64,000 nt of DNA from Cupriavidus basilensis (lineage in GTDB: Bacteria > Pseudomonadota > Gammaproteobacteria > Burkholderiales > Burkholderiaceae): NCBI RefSeq assembly GCF_000876015.1, contig NZ_BBQM01000011.1:276888-340887 (forward strand). Direction: 5' to 3'. Each line of letters starts with the position of its first letter. Within the stretch, counting starts at the first letter, position 1. Shown one piece after another: positions 34,698 to 43,402 of this stretch. The notes below the pieces were generated by a model. The model made no database searches, had not been told where the DNA came from, and was given only the letters and a program-made list of their open reading frames with translations. Made by a program: the position numbers and the translations under genes.

Positions 34698-35551
34698 CGC
34701 AGCAGCCTGCGGCGCAGCAGCACCAGCGCCAGCACCAGCGCCGCCGCCGCGTAGGCGCCCAGCACCAGCGCGTGCAGCGCCAGGTCGTCGATCGGGCGTC
34801 CCAGCATGATGGGGCGGATCAGCGCCACCGCGTGCGCCAGCGGCAGGACCTGCGTGGCGGCCTGCGCGCCCGCGGGCAGTTGCTCGAGCGGGAAGAACAC
34901 GCCGGACAGCAGCAGCATCGGCGTCATCACCAGGGTCTGGTAGAACATGAAGAAGTCGTAGCTCGGCGCCAGCGCCGTGACGATCATCGCCAGGCTGGCG
35001 AAGGCGATGCCCGCCAGCACGATCACCGGCAGCGCCAGCAGCGCGCCCGGCATGTGCGCGTAACCGAGCGCGCCCGCCACCAGCATGATGGCCAGGCCCG
35101 ACAGCACCGCCTTGCTGGCGGCCCACATGATCTCGCCCAGCACCACGTCGCCCAGCGTCAGCGGCGCGTGCATGATGGCCTCCCAGGTGCGCTGCACGTG
35201 CATGCGCGAGAAGGCCGAGTACATCGACTCGAAGCTGGCCGACATCATCACGCTCGAGGCCGTGGTGCCGGCCGCGAGGAAGGCGATGTAGGGCACGCCG
35301 TGGACCTGGCCGACCAGCAGGCCGAGGCCCAGGCCCAGGCCGAACAGGTAGATCATCGGATCGGCCAGGTTGCCGATCATCGACGGGATCGCCAGTTTCT
35401 TCCACACCATGAAGTTGCGGTACCAGACCAGGGTCCAGTTGCGTGCGTTCAGGGGCAGCAGCGGCTGCGGGTAATGCCGCGCCGGCGCCGCCGCGCGCGG
35501 CGGCGCGGTGGCGGCCGGCGTGCCGGCGGGGCGGGGATCTTGTTCGCTCAT
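34694..35551 (-). CDS. ABC-2 type transporter permease (NodJ-like)
   Basis: Inner-membrane permease of 285 aa with about six spans, ABC-2 superfamily. RNFMVWKKLAIPSMIGNLADPMIYLFGLG and the cytoplasmic loop RTWEAIMHAPLTLGDVVLGE are the pattern of NodJ/DrrB exporters. Start ATG 35551 (MSEQDPR); an in-frame TTG lies six bases upstream. Pairs with the ATPase gene upstream and the lipoprotein gene downstream. Substrate not deducible. Confidence 0.9.
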   Translation of the reverse strand: MSEQDPRPAGTPAATAPPRAAAPARHYPQPLLPLNARNWTLVWYRNFMVWKKLAIPSMIGNLADPMIYLFGLGLGLGLLVGQVHGVPYIAFLAAGTTASSVMMSASFESMYSAFSRMHVQRTWEAIMHAPLTLGDVVLGEIMWAASKAVLSGLAIMLVAGALGYAHMPGALLALPVIVLAGIAFASLAMIVTALAPSYDFFMFYQTLVMTPMLLLSGVFFPLEQLPAGAQAATQVLPLAHAVALIRPIMLGRPIDDLALHALVLGAYAAAALVLALVLLRRRLLR

Positions 35552-35608
35552 GTTCAATGGTTCGGTCCGTTGTGGTCCGCTGCCGGCGGTGCGCCGGCGC
35601 GGCGAGCC

Positions 35609-36547
35609 TCAGTCGCGCATCTCGCGCCCGGTCAGCTTGAGGAAGACGTCTTCGAGGTTGGCGGGCCGGTGCAGGTAGCGCACGCCGGCGCGGCCGTGCA
35701 GCGCGGCCAGCAGCGGCGCCGGCTCCTTCACGTAGCAGAACAGCGTCTCGCCGCTGACCTCGGTGCGCGCGGCCAGCGGCTGCAGCTCGCCGCGCAGCGG
35801 CTCCAGGTTGTCGCCATAGACTTCCACCACGTCGCAGCCGATCTGGCTGTCGATCAGCTCATGCGGCTTGCCTTCGGCGATCTTGCTGCCGCCGTCGATC
35901 ACGCACAGGTAGTTGCACAGGCGCTCGGCCTCCTCCATGAAGTGGGTGGTCAGCAGGATGGTCTTGCCGCCGGCCAGCAGCGACTTCAGCCGCTCCCAGA
36001 TCAGGTGGCGCGCCTGCGGGTCGAGGCCGGTGGTGGGCTCGTCCATGACCAGTAGGTCGGGATCGTTGATGAGCGCGCGCGCCACCGTCAGGCGCCGCCG
36101 CATGCCGCCCGACAGGTCGCGCACCTGCGCGCCGGCGCGGCTCTCGAGACGGGCGAATTCCAGCAGCGCCGGCACGCGCCGCTCGATCTCGGCGCGCGCC
36201 AGGCCAAAGTAGCGGCCGAAGATGCGCAGGTTCTCGACCACGGTGAAATCGGGGTCGAGGTTGTCGAACTGCGGCACCACGCCCACGCGCATGCGGGCCT
36301 GCGGCGCGCGCTGCGGGATCGGCTCGCCGCACAGCGTGAGCGAGCCCGAGGCGGGCGTGGTCAGGCCCAGCAGCAGGCGCAGCGTGGTGGTCTTGCCGGC
36401 GCCGTTCGGCCCCAGCAGGCCGAAGCACTGGCCGCGCTGCACGCTCAGGCTCAGGTCGTTCACCACCACGGTGTCGCCGTATTGCTTGCTGACGTTGCGG
36501 AGTTCCAGGATAGCAGTCAAGGCAGGAGCCGGATCGGGGCGCGCCAC
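35609..36547 (-). CDS. ABC transporter ATPase (NodI/DrrA-like)
   Basis: ATPase of 312 aa. Walker [11 protein letters not shown]-loop [15 protein letters not shown], signature [15 protein letters not shown], Walker [14 protein letters not shown] and the C-terminal DrrA-type domain ([19 protein letters not shown]) are intact. The frame is open well upstream; I take the GTG at 36547 ([21 protein letters not shown]) because homology starts there, but an inner TTG cannot be excluded. Operon: ATPase, permease, lipoprotein. Confidence 0.92.
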   Translation of the reverse strand: MARPDPAPALTAILELRNVSKQYGDTVVVNDLSLSVQRGQCFGLLGPNGAGKTTTLRLLLGLTTPASGSLTLCGEPIPQRAPQARMRVGVVPQFDNLDPDFTVVENLRIFGRYFGLARAEIERRVPALLEFARLESRAGAQVRDLSGGMRRRLTVARALINDPDLLVMDEPTTGLDPQARHLIWERLKSLLAGGKTILLTTHFMEEAERLCNYLCVIDGGSKIAEGKPHELIDSQIGCDVVEVYGDNLEPLRGELQPLAARTEVSGETLFCYVKEPAPLLAALHGRAGVRYLHRPANLEDVFLKLTGREMRD

Positions 36548-36716
36548 GGGCGCAATCCCGCCATTATGCCGGCAAGGCGGCGGATGTCTCGTGGCGCGGC
36601 GCAGCAAGGAACGCCGGAACCGGTTATCTTGCTGGTTCGCGCCAGGCGCGCCACGGCGGGCGCCGGGCAGAAGAACAACCCGCGTACCAACGCGAGAACG
36701 ACAAGGAGACCGATCG

Positions 36717-37250
36717 ATGAGCGCAGAGGATGTACTGGCCCGGTGGCAGGAAGACGAACGGCGCGCGCGCGCCAGCTTGCGCGAGCCCGGCGTGGCGACC
36801 ACGGCGCAGCTGGGCGAGCGCGCGGGCCTGCAGTTTTTCGAGGACATGATGGCCGGCAAGCTGCCCGGCGCGCCCATCGGGCAACTGATGGACTTCGTGC
36901 CGGTGGAGTTCGCCTCCGGCCGCTTCGTGTTCCAGGGCACGCCCGGGCCGCAGCACTACAACCCGATCGGCACCGTGCACGGCGGCTACGCCGCCACGCT
37001 GCTCGACTCCTGCGTGGGCTGCGCCGTGCACACCATGCTGCCGGCGGGCAAGGGCTACACCACGCTCGAGCTCAAGGTGAACTACGTGCGCCCGCTGACC
37101 ACGCGCACCGGCCCCATCCGCGCCGAGGGCAAGGTGATCAGCCTGACCACGCAGATCGGCATCGCCGAGGGCCGCATCGTCGACGCGCAGGGCAAGCTGT
37201 ACGCATTCGCCACCACCACCTGCCTCGTTTTCCCGATGCCGGCCGCCTGA
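36717..37250 (+). CDS. PaaI-family hotdog thioesterase
   Basis: 177-aa hotdog-fold protein. [25 protein letters not shown] is the PaaI signature (HGG with a downstream Asp on the hot-dog helix). [14 protein letters not shown] and [11 protein letters not shown] follow. Relatives hydrolyse aryl- or acyl-CoA thioesters; the substrate here is unknown. Strong AAGGAG ribosome site. Divergent from the ABC exporter operon. Confidence 0.88.
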   Translation: MSAEDVLARWQEDERRARASLREPGVATTAQLGERAGLQFFEDMMAGKLPGAPIGQLMDFVPVEFASGRFVFQGTPGPQHYNPIGTVHGGYAATLLDSCVGCAVHTMLPAGKGYTTLELKVNYVRPLTTRTGPIRAEGKVISLTTQIGIAEGRIVDAQGKLYAFATTTCLVFPMPAA

Positions 37251-37490
37251 ACCTGTACGGGGCGCTTTCCGTGTCGTTCCGACACTGGCTGGCAAGCCGC
37301 GCGGACGGTGGACGAGCGCTACCTGGAATATGGGGGAAGGGGTGTCGCGCGCCGGACGAACGGGCGAGCGCATGCAAGACGCCGGCCGCGCATCGATTCT
37401 TGCGGGCTGGGCGGAGCAGGGAAGGAATGGGTGGTGAGCGGTAGTCCGGCCCCGGAAGGCGGGACTACCGTCGGCGCCGCGCAAATGCAA
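37251..37490. other. Non-coding gap between thioesterase gene and rpsU terminator
   Basis: No supported gene. It contains an 8-bp inverted repeat GGTAGTCC/GGACTACC (37440-37447 with 37462-37469) next to the rpsU terminator, possibly a second terminator stem for either strand. Otherwise nothing recognisable. Confidence 0.45.
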
Positions 37491-37517
37491 AATCCGCCAG
37501 GTGATGCCTGGCGGATT
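37485..37517 (-). terminator. Terminator of cspA-rpsU
   Basis: Perfect 11-bp stem AATCCGCCAGG (37491-37501) with CCTGGCGGATT (37507-37517). Read on the minus strand it runs into TTTTGCATTTG. It lies 92 bases after the rpsU stop. Confidence 0.8.
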
Positions 37518-37609
37518 CATGCGGCCCGGATATGTCTATGCGGGCCTTGAGGCCTGCGCGGCCCGCGGCAACTCGCGCCGGAGCGCGCTCGCCGCCTGCA
37601 CTGCCGGAA

Positions 37610-37822
37610 TCAGTACAGCTTCTTCGGCAGCATTTGCATGCGCAGACGCTTGCGAAGGCGCGATTCCGCTGCCTTCTTCTTGCGCTTGCGCTCGGTCGTG
37701 GGCTTCTCGTAAGCGGTACGGCTCTTGAGTTCAACGATCAGGCCGGTCTGGAGGATGGCCCTACGGAAACGCCGCATTGCAACTTCAACGGGCTCACCGG
37801 GTTTCAAGACGATCTTAGTCAA
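37610..37822 (-). CDS. rpsU: 30S ribosomal protein S21
   Basis: 70-aa basic ribosomal protein. [21 protein letters not shown] and the Lys/Arg-rich C-terminus ([18 protein letters not shown]) are diagnostic. It lies 36 bases downstream of the cold-shock gene on the same strand and is probably co-transcribed with it. Confidence 0.97.
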   Translation of the reverse strand: MTKIVLKPGEPVEVAMRRFRRAILQTGLIVELKSRTAYEKPTTERKRKKKAAESRLRKRLRMQMLPKKLY

Positions 37823-37858
37823 TTCTGTCCTTTAGCATTGCCGCGCGAAGCGGCGGGT

Positions 37859-38056
37859 TCAAACGGGGGAAACATTGGCCGCTTCAGGGCCTTTCTTGCC
37901 CTGTTGCGACTGGTATTGCACTCGCTGGTTATCTTGCAGCGGAGCACCCCCGCGAACCTGAGAGATGTGGACGAACAAGTCCTTGCCACCGGCGTCGGGG
38001 GTAATGAAGCCAAAACCCTTCTGGGCGTTGAAGAACTTGACGGTACCAGTTTCCAT
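37859..38056 (-). CDS. Cold-shock domain protein
   Basis: 65-aa single OB-fold nucleic-acid-binding protein. RNP1 is KGFGFI, RNP2 is LFVHIS. The start is the ATG at 38056 ([10 protein letters not shown]), preceded by AGAGGAA; upstream in-frame residues are not part of the fold. The predicted transcript start gives only about 35 bases of 5' UTR, so it lacks the long cold-responsive leader of E. coli cspA. Expression with rpsU is likely. Confidence 0.95.
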   Translation of the reverse strand: METGTVKFFNAQKGFGFITPDAGGKDLFVHISQVRGGAPLQDNQRVQYQSQQGKKGPEAANVSPV

Positions 38057-38096
38057 GAAGATTCCTCTTTTGAGCGCACAGAATGCGCCCACTTGC

Positions 38097-38124
38097 TTTT
38101 ACATGTTTACGTAAACGCTGTCAA
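38097..38124 (-). promoter_or_regulatory. Promoter of cspA-rpsU with palindrome in the spacer
   Basis: On the minus strand TTGACA (38124-38119) and TAAAAG (38102-38097) are 17 bases apart. The spacer contains the perfect 12-bp palindrome GTTTACGTAAAC (38105-38116), a possible repressor site. Confidence 0.65.
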
Positions 38125-38143
38125 GGAAAGTCGCTGAAAACGC

Positions 38144-38172
38144 TTCACATATTCACGCCAGTGGCGTATAGT
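38144..38172 (+). promoter_or_regulatory. Promoter of the initiator tRNA gene
   Basis: TTCACA (38144-38149) and TATAGT (38167-38172), spacing 17. Predicted start about 38179-38180, five or six bases before the mature tRNA. Confidence 0.75.
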
Positions 38173-38184
38173 ACGCCCCTCTGG

Positions 38185-38260
38185 CGCGGGGTGGAGCAGT
38201 TGGCAGCTCGTCGGGCTCATAACCCGAAGGTCGCAGGTTCAAGTCCTGCCTCCGCAACCA
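38185..38260 (+). tRNA. Initiator tRNA-fMet (anticodon CAT)
   Basis: A 76-base cloverleaf with encoded CCA. The C1-A72 mismatch at the acceptor end and the three G-C pairs in the anticodon stem (GGGCTCATAACCC) mark it as the initiator tRNA. T-arm GCAGGTTCAAGTCCTGC. It stands alone, with its own promoter and terminator. Confidence 0.96.
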
Positions 38261-38276
38261 AGACCGCTATTCTACT

Positions 38277-38316
38277 AAAAAGCCCGCCTCTTATCAGGCG
38301 GGCTTTTCTGTTTTTT
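38277..38316 (+). terminator. Terminator of tRNA-fMet
   Basis: AAAAGCCCGCCT (38278-38289) pairs with AGGCGGGCTTTT (38296-38307), loop CTTATC, then CTGTTTTTT. The 225 bases from here to the EF-G gene contain no gene. Confidence 0.92.
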
Positions 38317-38541
38317 ACCGCCGTCTGCCGCCTTTCTTGCGCCTTTCTTGCACCTTTCCCGCGCCGTCTTGCGCGCGGGCGCACGTTCGCCACCGTCGCC
38401 CGCCCGGCATGGTGGCGGAGGTGGTCCGCGCGGCCCCGCCCGGTGCCCTCCGGCACCCCGCCAGCCCTTGCCCCGCAAGGCTTTCGATGTGCCGCACGCA
38501 GAAGTGATACTCTTTTGAGCGATGCCTACCAGGAGATCACC

Positions 38542-40650
38542 GTGAGCCGCAAAACCCCCATCGAGCGCTACCGGAACATCGGTATCAGCGCGCACATCGA
38601 CGCCGGCAAGACCACCACCACCGAGCGCATCCTGTTCTACACCGGGGTCAATCACAAGATCGGTGAAGTGCACGACGGCGCCGCCACGATGGACTGGATG
38701 GAGCAGGAGCAGGAACGCGGCATCACCATCACTTCGGCCGCCACCACCGCCTTCTGGAAGGGCATGGCCGGCAACTATCCCGAGCACCGCATCAACATCA
38801 TCGACACCCCGGGCCACGTGGACTTCACCATCGAGGTGGAGCGCTCGATGCGCGTGCTCGACGGCGCCTGCATGGTCTACGACGCGGTCGGCGGCGTGCA
38901 GCCGCAGTCTGAGACGGTCTGGCGCCAGGCCAACAAGTACAAGGTGCCGCGCATCGCCTTCGTCAACAAGATGGACCGCGTGGGCGCGGACTTCTTCCGC
39001 GTGCGCGCGCAGATCGCCGAGCGCCTCAAGGGCACCCCGGTGCCGGTGCAGATCCCGATCGGCGCCGAGGATGGCTTCCAGGGCGTGATCGACCTCGTCA
39101 AGATGAAGGCCACGGTGTGGGACGACACCAGCCAGGGCCTGCATTTCGAGTACCGCGAGGTGCCCGCCGAACTGCTGGGCCTGGCCACCGAGTGGCGCGA
39201 GAAGATGGTCGAGGCGGCGGCGGAAGCCAGCGACGAACTGCTGCACAAATACCTCGGCGGCGAGGCCCTGAGCGAGGAAGAGATCAAGGCGGCGCTGCGC
39301 CGGCGCACCATCGCCAACGAGATCGTGCCGATGCTGTGCGGCAGCGCCTTCAAGAACAAGGGCGTGCAGACGCTGCTCGACGCCGTCATCGACTACCTGC
39401 CGTCGCCGATCGACGTGCCCGCCATCCTCGGCCACACCCCGGACGACAAGGAAGCCGAGCGCCACCCGAGCGACGACGAGCCGTTCTCCGCGCTGGCCTT
39501 CAAGATCATGACCGATCCCTTCGTCGGCCAGTTGATCTTCTTCCGCGTCTATTCCGGCGTGGTGAACTCCGGCGACACGGTCTACAACCCGGTCAAGGAC
39601 AAGAAGGAGCGCCTCGGCCGCATCCTGCAGATGCACGCCAACGTGCGCAGCGAGATCAAGGAAGTGCGCGCCGGCGACATCGCCGCCGCGGTCGGCCTCA
39701 AGGAAGCGACCACCGGCGACACACTGTGCGACCCGGCCAACGTCATCATCCTCGAGCGCATGAGCTTCCCCGAGCCGGTGATCTCGCAGGCGGTCGAGCC
39801 CAAGACCAAGGCCGACCAGGAAAAGATGGGCCTGGCGCTGAACCGGCTGGCGCAGGAAGACCCGTCGTTCCGCGTGCATACCGACGAGGAATCGGGCCAG
39901 ACCATCATCTCCGGCATGGGCGAGCTGCACCTGGAAATCCTGGTCGACCGCATGAAGCGCGAGTTCAACGTGGAGGCCTCGGTCGGCAAGCCGCAGGTGG
40001 CCTACCGCGAGACCATCAAGCAGGCCGCCAAGGACGTCGAGGGCAAGTTCGTCAAGCAGTCCGGCGGGCGCGGCCAGTACGGCCACGTGGTGATCGACCT
40101 CGAGCCGCAGCCGGCCGGCAAGGGCTACGAGTTCGTCGACGCGATCAAGGGCGGCGTGGTGCCGCGCGAATTCATCCCGGCGGTGGACAAGGGCATCCGC
40201 GAGACGCTGGAGACCGGCGTGCTGGCCGGCTATCCGGTGGTGGACGTCAAGGCCACGCTGGTGTTCGGCTCGTACCACGACGTCGACTCGAACGAAAACG
40301 CCTTCCGCATGGCCGGCTCGATGGCGTTCAAGGAAGGCATGCGCCGCGCCAGGCCGATCCTGCTCGAGCCGATGATGGCGGTGGAAGTGGAGACGCCCGA
40401 GGAGTTCACCGGCAACGTGATGGGCGACCTGTCCTCGCGGCGCGGCATCGTGCACGGCATGGAGGACATCGCCGGCGGCGGCGGCAAGCTGGTGCGCGCC
40501 GAGGTGCCGCTGGCCACCATGTTCGGCTACTCGACCTCGCTGCGCTCGCTGACCCAGGGGCGCGCCACCTACACGATGGAATTCAAGCACTACACGGAAG
40601 CGCCGGCCAGTGTGGCGGAGGCCGTCATCAACAGCCGGCAGACGCGCTAG
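38542..40650 (+). CDS. fusA: Translation elongation factor G (copy outside the str operon)
   Basis: 702-aa GTPase that moves tRNA and mRNA through the ribosome. G1 [15 protein letters not shown], switch [19 protein letters not shown]4 [10 protein letters not shown] and the domain IV region ([13 protein letters not shown]) are intact, so it should be a functional EF-G. It starts with GTG at 38542, AGGAG six bases upstream. No rpsL, rpsG or tuf genes flank it, so it is likely a second fusA; members of this group often carry two copies. Whether the other exists cannot be seen here. Confidence 0.95.
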   Translation: MSRKTPIERYRNIGISAHIDAGKTTTTERILFYTGVNHKIGEVHDGAATMDWMEQEQERGITITSAATTAFWKGMAGNYPEHRINIIDTPGHVDFTIEVERSMRVLDGACMVYDAVGGVQPQSETVWRQANKYKVPRIAFVNKMDRVGADFFRVRAQIAERLKGTPVPVQIPIGAEDGFQGVIDLVKMKATVWDDTSQGLHFEYREVPAELLGLATEWREKMVEAAAEASDELLHKYLGGEALSEEEIKAALRRRTIANEIVPMLCGSAFKNKGVQTLLDAVIDYLPSPIDVPAILGHTPDDKEAERHPSDDEPFSALAFKIMTDPFVGQLIFFRVYSGVVNSGDTVYNPVKDKKERLGRILQMHANVRSEIKEVRAGDIAAAVGLKEATTGDTLCDPANVIILERMSFPEPVISQAVEPKTKADQEKMGLALNRLAQEDPSFRVHTDEESGQTIISGMGELHLEILVDRMKREFNVEASVGKPQVAYRETIKQAAKDVEGKFVKQSGGRGQYGHVVIDLEPQPAGKGYEFVDAIKGGVVPREFIPAVDKGIRETLETGVLAGYPVVDVKATLVFGSYHDVDSNENAFRMAGSMAFKEGMRRARPILLEPMMAVEVETPEEFTGNVMGDLSSRRGIVHGMEDIAGGGGKLVRAEVPLATMFGYSTSLRSLTQGRATYTMEFKHYTEAPASVAEAVINSRQTR

Positions 40651-40731
40651 CGTGCCCTGAGCGGCAGGGCGAAGGCGCCGCGCGGCCGGCACATGCCGCG
40701 CGGCGCCGCTTCGACTCGAAAGGAGAGTGCG

Positions 40732-41001
40732 ATGGCCGAGCAGCTATATCCCCATTTGCCTGCCGATGAGCAGCACGAGGTCCAGGTCCTGTGCGAGCGG
40801 CTGGGCTTCGCGCCCGGCGATTTCGAGATCACGCAGGAACAGGCCGACGCGGGCCAGCCGCGCCGGCTCGGCGTGCGGCGGCTGTCGACCAGCGCGCAGA
40901 GCGCCTACGAGGCGGCCCCGGGGCTGGCGTGGATAGAAGAACTGGAAAGCGACCTGGAGTGCGGGCTGTACGGGCAGCCGTCGCGCAGCGCTTCGGCATA
41001 G
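40732..41001 (+). CDS. Hypothetical protein downstream of EF-G
   Basis: 89 aa with a strong AAAGGAGA ribosome site and a terminator behind it, so it looks real. No family recognised. It starts MAEQLYPHLPADEQHEVQVL, is mixed polar with a C-terminal acidic part (IEELESDLECGLYG), and has no signal peptide or membrane span. It may share the EF-G transcript (81-base gap). Confidence 0.7.
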   Translation: MAEQLYPHLPADEQHEVQVLCERLGFAPGDFEITQEQADAGQPRRLGVRRLSTSAQSAYEAAPGLAWIEELESDLECGLYGQPSRSASA

Positions 41002-41028
41002 CGCCGCGCGCAAGCCGCAAGAGAAAAC

Positions 41029-41059
41029 AAAAGGCCGGCGGCCGTCATGCCGGCCTTTT
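41029..41059. terminator. Bidirectional terminator
   Basis: AAAAGGCCGGC (41029-41039) and GCCGGCCTTTT (41049-41059), loop of nine. T-runs occur on both strands, serving the plus-strand small gene and the minus-strand GntR gene. Confidence 0.87.
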
Positions 41060-41098
41060 GCTTTTCCGGCGCCCGCCGCTTCCGTTGCTTCCGCCGCT

Positions 41099-41833
41099 TC
41101 AGGCGCCCGAGCGCTGCAGCCGCATCGACACCGAGAAGCGCTCCGCCGGATGGACCGAGACCGACACCTCGAACGCCTCGCCGGCCTTGTCGAGATAGCG
41201 GCGCACGATCTTCAGGGCGGCGGCGCCGACGTCGAGCCGCAGCGCGCGCGCCAGGGCCGTGTCGGTCACGGTGCAGGCGCGCACGTCCTGGTGGATCTCG
41301 GCGATCTGGCGGCCGTAGCGGGTCTCGATCAGGGCGCTGATCAGCGTGTCGGGGGACGCGCGCACCAGTTCGCCGATCTCCCCGTAGGCCGGGTCCACGT
41401 AGACGTCGGTCCAGCCGATCGGCGCGCCGGCGGCGTCGCCGGTCATGCGCAGGCTGGACACGCGCAGCCAGCGGCTGCCGCTCGCGCAGCCCAGTTCCTT
41501 CGCCAGCGCGCCGGTCACTGTCACCTCGCCGGTCGACTGCACCACGCGCAGGTGTTCCTCGCCGAACTGCACGAGGTCGTCGACCGAGGCCAGCGACGGC
41601 CGGAAGACGGTCTTCGGCCTGGCCGCCTCGACGCGCGTGCCGACGTTCTTGCGCCGGGACACGAGACCGAGCTGCTGCACCTCCTGCAAGGCGGCGCGGA
41701 TCGTGTGGCGGCTGGTCCGGTATTGCTCGCACAGCTCGAACTCGGTCGGCAGCAGCGAGCCGACGGCGAAGCGGCCGCTGGTGATGCCTTCGATCAGCTG
41801 GCGCGCGATTTCCGCGTAATTAGGCTTGGTCAT
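41099..41833 (-). CDS. GntR-family (HutC subfamily) regulator of the lyase-dctA-fumC operon
   Basis: 244 aa. Winged helix at about residues 1-75 (GRFAVGSLLPTEFELCEQY, SRHTIRAALQEVQQLGLV), then a UTRA effector domain ending VSVHPAERFSVSMRL. It is divergent from the lyase operon and the gap holds two perfect operators, so local repression with induction by a substrate or intermediate is likely. It resembles the GntR protein at 46297-47058 through its length, including the segment before the UTRA core (SVDDL/TVDEL), suggesting paralogs. Confidence 0.92.
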   Translation of the reverse strand: MTKPNYAEIARQLIEGITSGRFAVGSLLPTEFELCEQYRTSRHTIRAALQEVQQLGLVSRRKNVGTRVEAARPKTVFRPSLASVDDLVQFGEEHLRVVQSTGEVTVTGALAKELGCASGSRWLRVSSLRMTGDAAGAPIGWTDVYVDPAYGEIGELVRASPDTLISALIETRYGRQIAEIHQDVRACTVTDTALARALRLDVGAAALKIVRRYLDKAGEAFEVSVSVHPAERFSVSMRLQRSGA

Positions 41834-41880
41834 GCAAAGGCACTGGATTCTGACTAAGGGTTAACGCTTGGTTGAGGGGA

Positions 41881-41927
41881 ATGTCCGGACATATTACACT
41901 ATGCATATGTCCGGACATATATGTCCG
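41881..41927. promoter_or_regulatory. Twin GntR operators ATGTCCGGACAT plus half-site
   Basis: Two perfect 12-bp palindromes ATGTCCGGACAT at 41881-41892 and 41907-41918 (the second extends to a 16-bp palindrome, 41905-41920). Centres are 26 bp apart, and a half-site ATGTCCG follows at 41921-41927. They lie in the divergent gap between the GntR gene and the lyase gene. Confidence 0.85.
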
Positions 41928-42003
41928 ATTGTGTTGCGGTTCTTCCGCTGCTCTTTCGCGTTTCTTCCGCGCTTCCGTCATTTCCACTCGCTCATCGGGC
42001 CCC

Positions 42004-43380
42004 ATGCTAACTTCCTCCCTTCCGGCGGCAAGCACCGTCGTTGATTCCATCCTGTTCCGCGACGCGTTCGGCACGCAGAAGATGCGGCAGGTATTTTCCG
42101 ACGGCGCGCTGATCCAGCGCTACATCGACGTCGAGGTGGCGCTGGCGCGGGCCGAGGCGCGCGCGGGCGTGATTCCCGCCGATGCGGCCGAGGTGATCGC
42201 GCGCGAGTCGCGGATCGAGCGCATCGACTTCGACCACATGCGCGAGGAAACCGACATCGTCGGCTACCCGATCCTGCCGCTGGTGCACCAGATGGTGGCC
42301 ATGTGCGGCGAGGCCGGGCGCTACGTGCACTGGGGCGCCACCACCCAGGACATCATGGACACCGCGGTCGCGCTGCAGGTGCGCGACGCGCTCGACAGCA
42401 TCGACGCGGACGTGCGCGAACTGCGCGGCGTGCTCGCCGCGCTGGCGCAGAAGCACCGCGACACGCCGATGGCCGGCCGCACCCACCTCCAGCAGGCGCT
42501 GCCGGTGACGTTCGGCTACAAGGTGGCGATCTGGCTGGCGATGTTCGACCGCCACCAGCAGCGCATCGCCGAGCTGCGCCCGCGCGTGGCCGTGGTCGAG
42601 TTCGCCGGCGCCGCCGGCACGCTCGCCTCGCTCGGCGACAAGGGCTTCGAGGTGCAGAAGGCGCTGGCCGAGGAACTCGGCCTCGGCGTGCCCGCCACCA
42701 CCTGGCACGTGGCGCGCGACGGCTTTGCCGAAGCGGTCAACCTGCTGGCCCTGGTGACCGGCTCGCTGGGCAAGATCGCGCTCGACATCATGATCATGGC
42801 CTCGACCGAGTTCGCCGAGGTCTACGAGCCGTTCGTCAAGGGCCGCGGCGCCAGCAGCACCATGCCGCAGAAGCGCAACCCGATCTCCAGCGAGCTGATG
42901 CTCGCCGCCTCCAAGGCGGTGCGCCAGCATGCCGGCCTGATGGTGGATGCGATGGTGCAGGACTTCGAGCGCGCCACCGGCCCGTGGCACGCCGAGTGGA
43001 TCGCCATTCCCGAGAGCTTCATCCTCACCTCGGGCGCGCTGCACCAGGCCAAGTTCGCGCTCGGCGGCCTGATCGTCGACGAGGCACGCATGAAGCACAA
43101 CCTGGGCATCTCGCGCGGCCTGATCGTGGCCGAGGCGGTGATGATGGGCATGGCGCCGTACATCGGCCGCCAGCAGGCGCACGACGTGGTCTACGACGCC
43201 TGCCGCACCGTCAACGAGCACGGCGGCACGCTGGCCGAGGCGCTGGCCGCGCTGCCCGCGGTCACGGCGCATTTCGACCGCGCCGCCATCGAGCGCATGA
43301 CCGACCCCGCCAACTACCTGGGCCTCGCGCCGCAGATGGTGGACCGCGCCGTGGCGCTGTCGGCGCAGGCCGGGGTCTGA
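42004..43380 (+). CDS. Class II fumarase/aspartase superfamily lyase (carboxymuconate cycloisomerase/adenylosuccinate lyase-like)
   Basis: 458 aa. The superfamily signature SSTMPQKRNP lies at residues 284-293, with the mobile-loop catalytic Ser. Other conserved regions are HWGATTQD (109-116) and GRTHLQQALPVTFG (158-171, with a His). Members add or remove groups from succinates, releasing fumarate, or cyclise muconates. Sequence character is closest to the 3-carboxy-cis,cis-muconate cycloisomerase/adenylosuccinate lyase group, but no protocatechuate genes are nearby. Being followed by a dicarboxylate carrier and fumarase, I infer a C-X lyase producing fumarate from a substituted succinate; nitrosuccinate, N-substituted aspartate or a similar acid are options. 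The frame is open upstream; the ATG at 42004 gives the family length. Confidence 0.85.
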   Translation: MLTSSLPAASTVVDSILFRDAFGTQKMRQVFSDGALIQRYIDVEVALARAEARAGVIPADAAEVIARESRIERIDFDHMREETDIVGYPILPLVHQMVAMCGEAGRYVHWGATTQDIMDTAVALQVRDALDSIDADVRELRGVLAALAQKHRDTPMAGRTHLQQALPVTFGYKVAIWLAMFDRHQQRIAELRPRVAVVEFAGAAGTLASLGDKGFEVQKALAEELGLGVPATTWHVARDGFAEAVNLLALVTGSLGKIALDIMIMASTEFAEVYEPFVKGRGASSTMPQKRNPISSELMLAASKAVRQHAGLMVDAMVQDFERATGPWHAEWIAIPESFILTSGALHQAKFALGGLIVDEARMKHNLGISRGLIVAEAVMMGMAPYIGRQQAHDVVYDACRTVNEHGGTLAEALAALPAVTAHFDRAAIERMTDPANYLGLAPQMVDRAVALSAQAGV

Positions 43381-43402
43381 GATAGCGGTGGAGGAAGACA
43401 TC

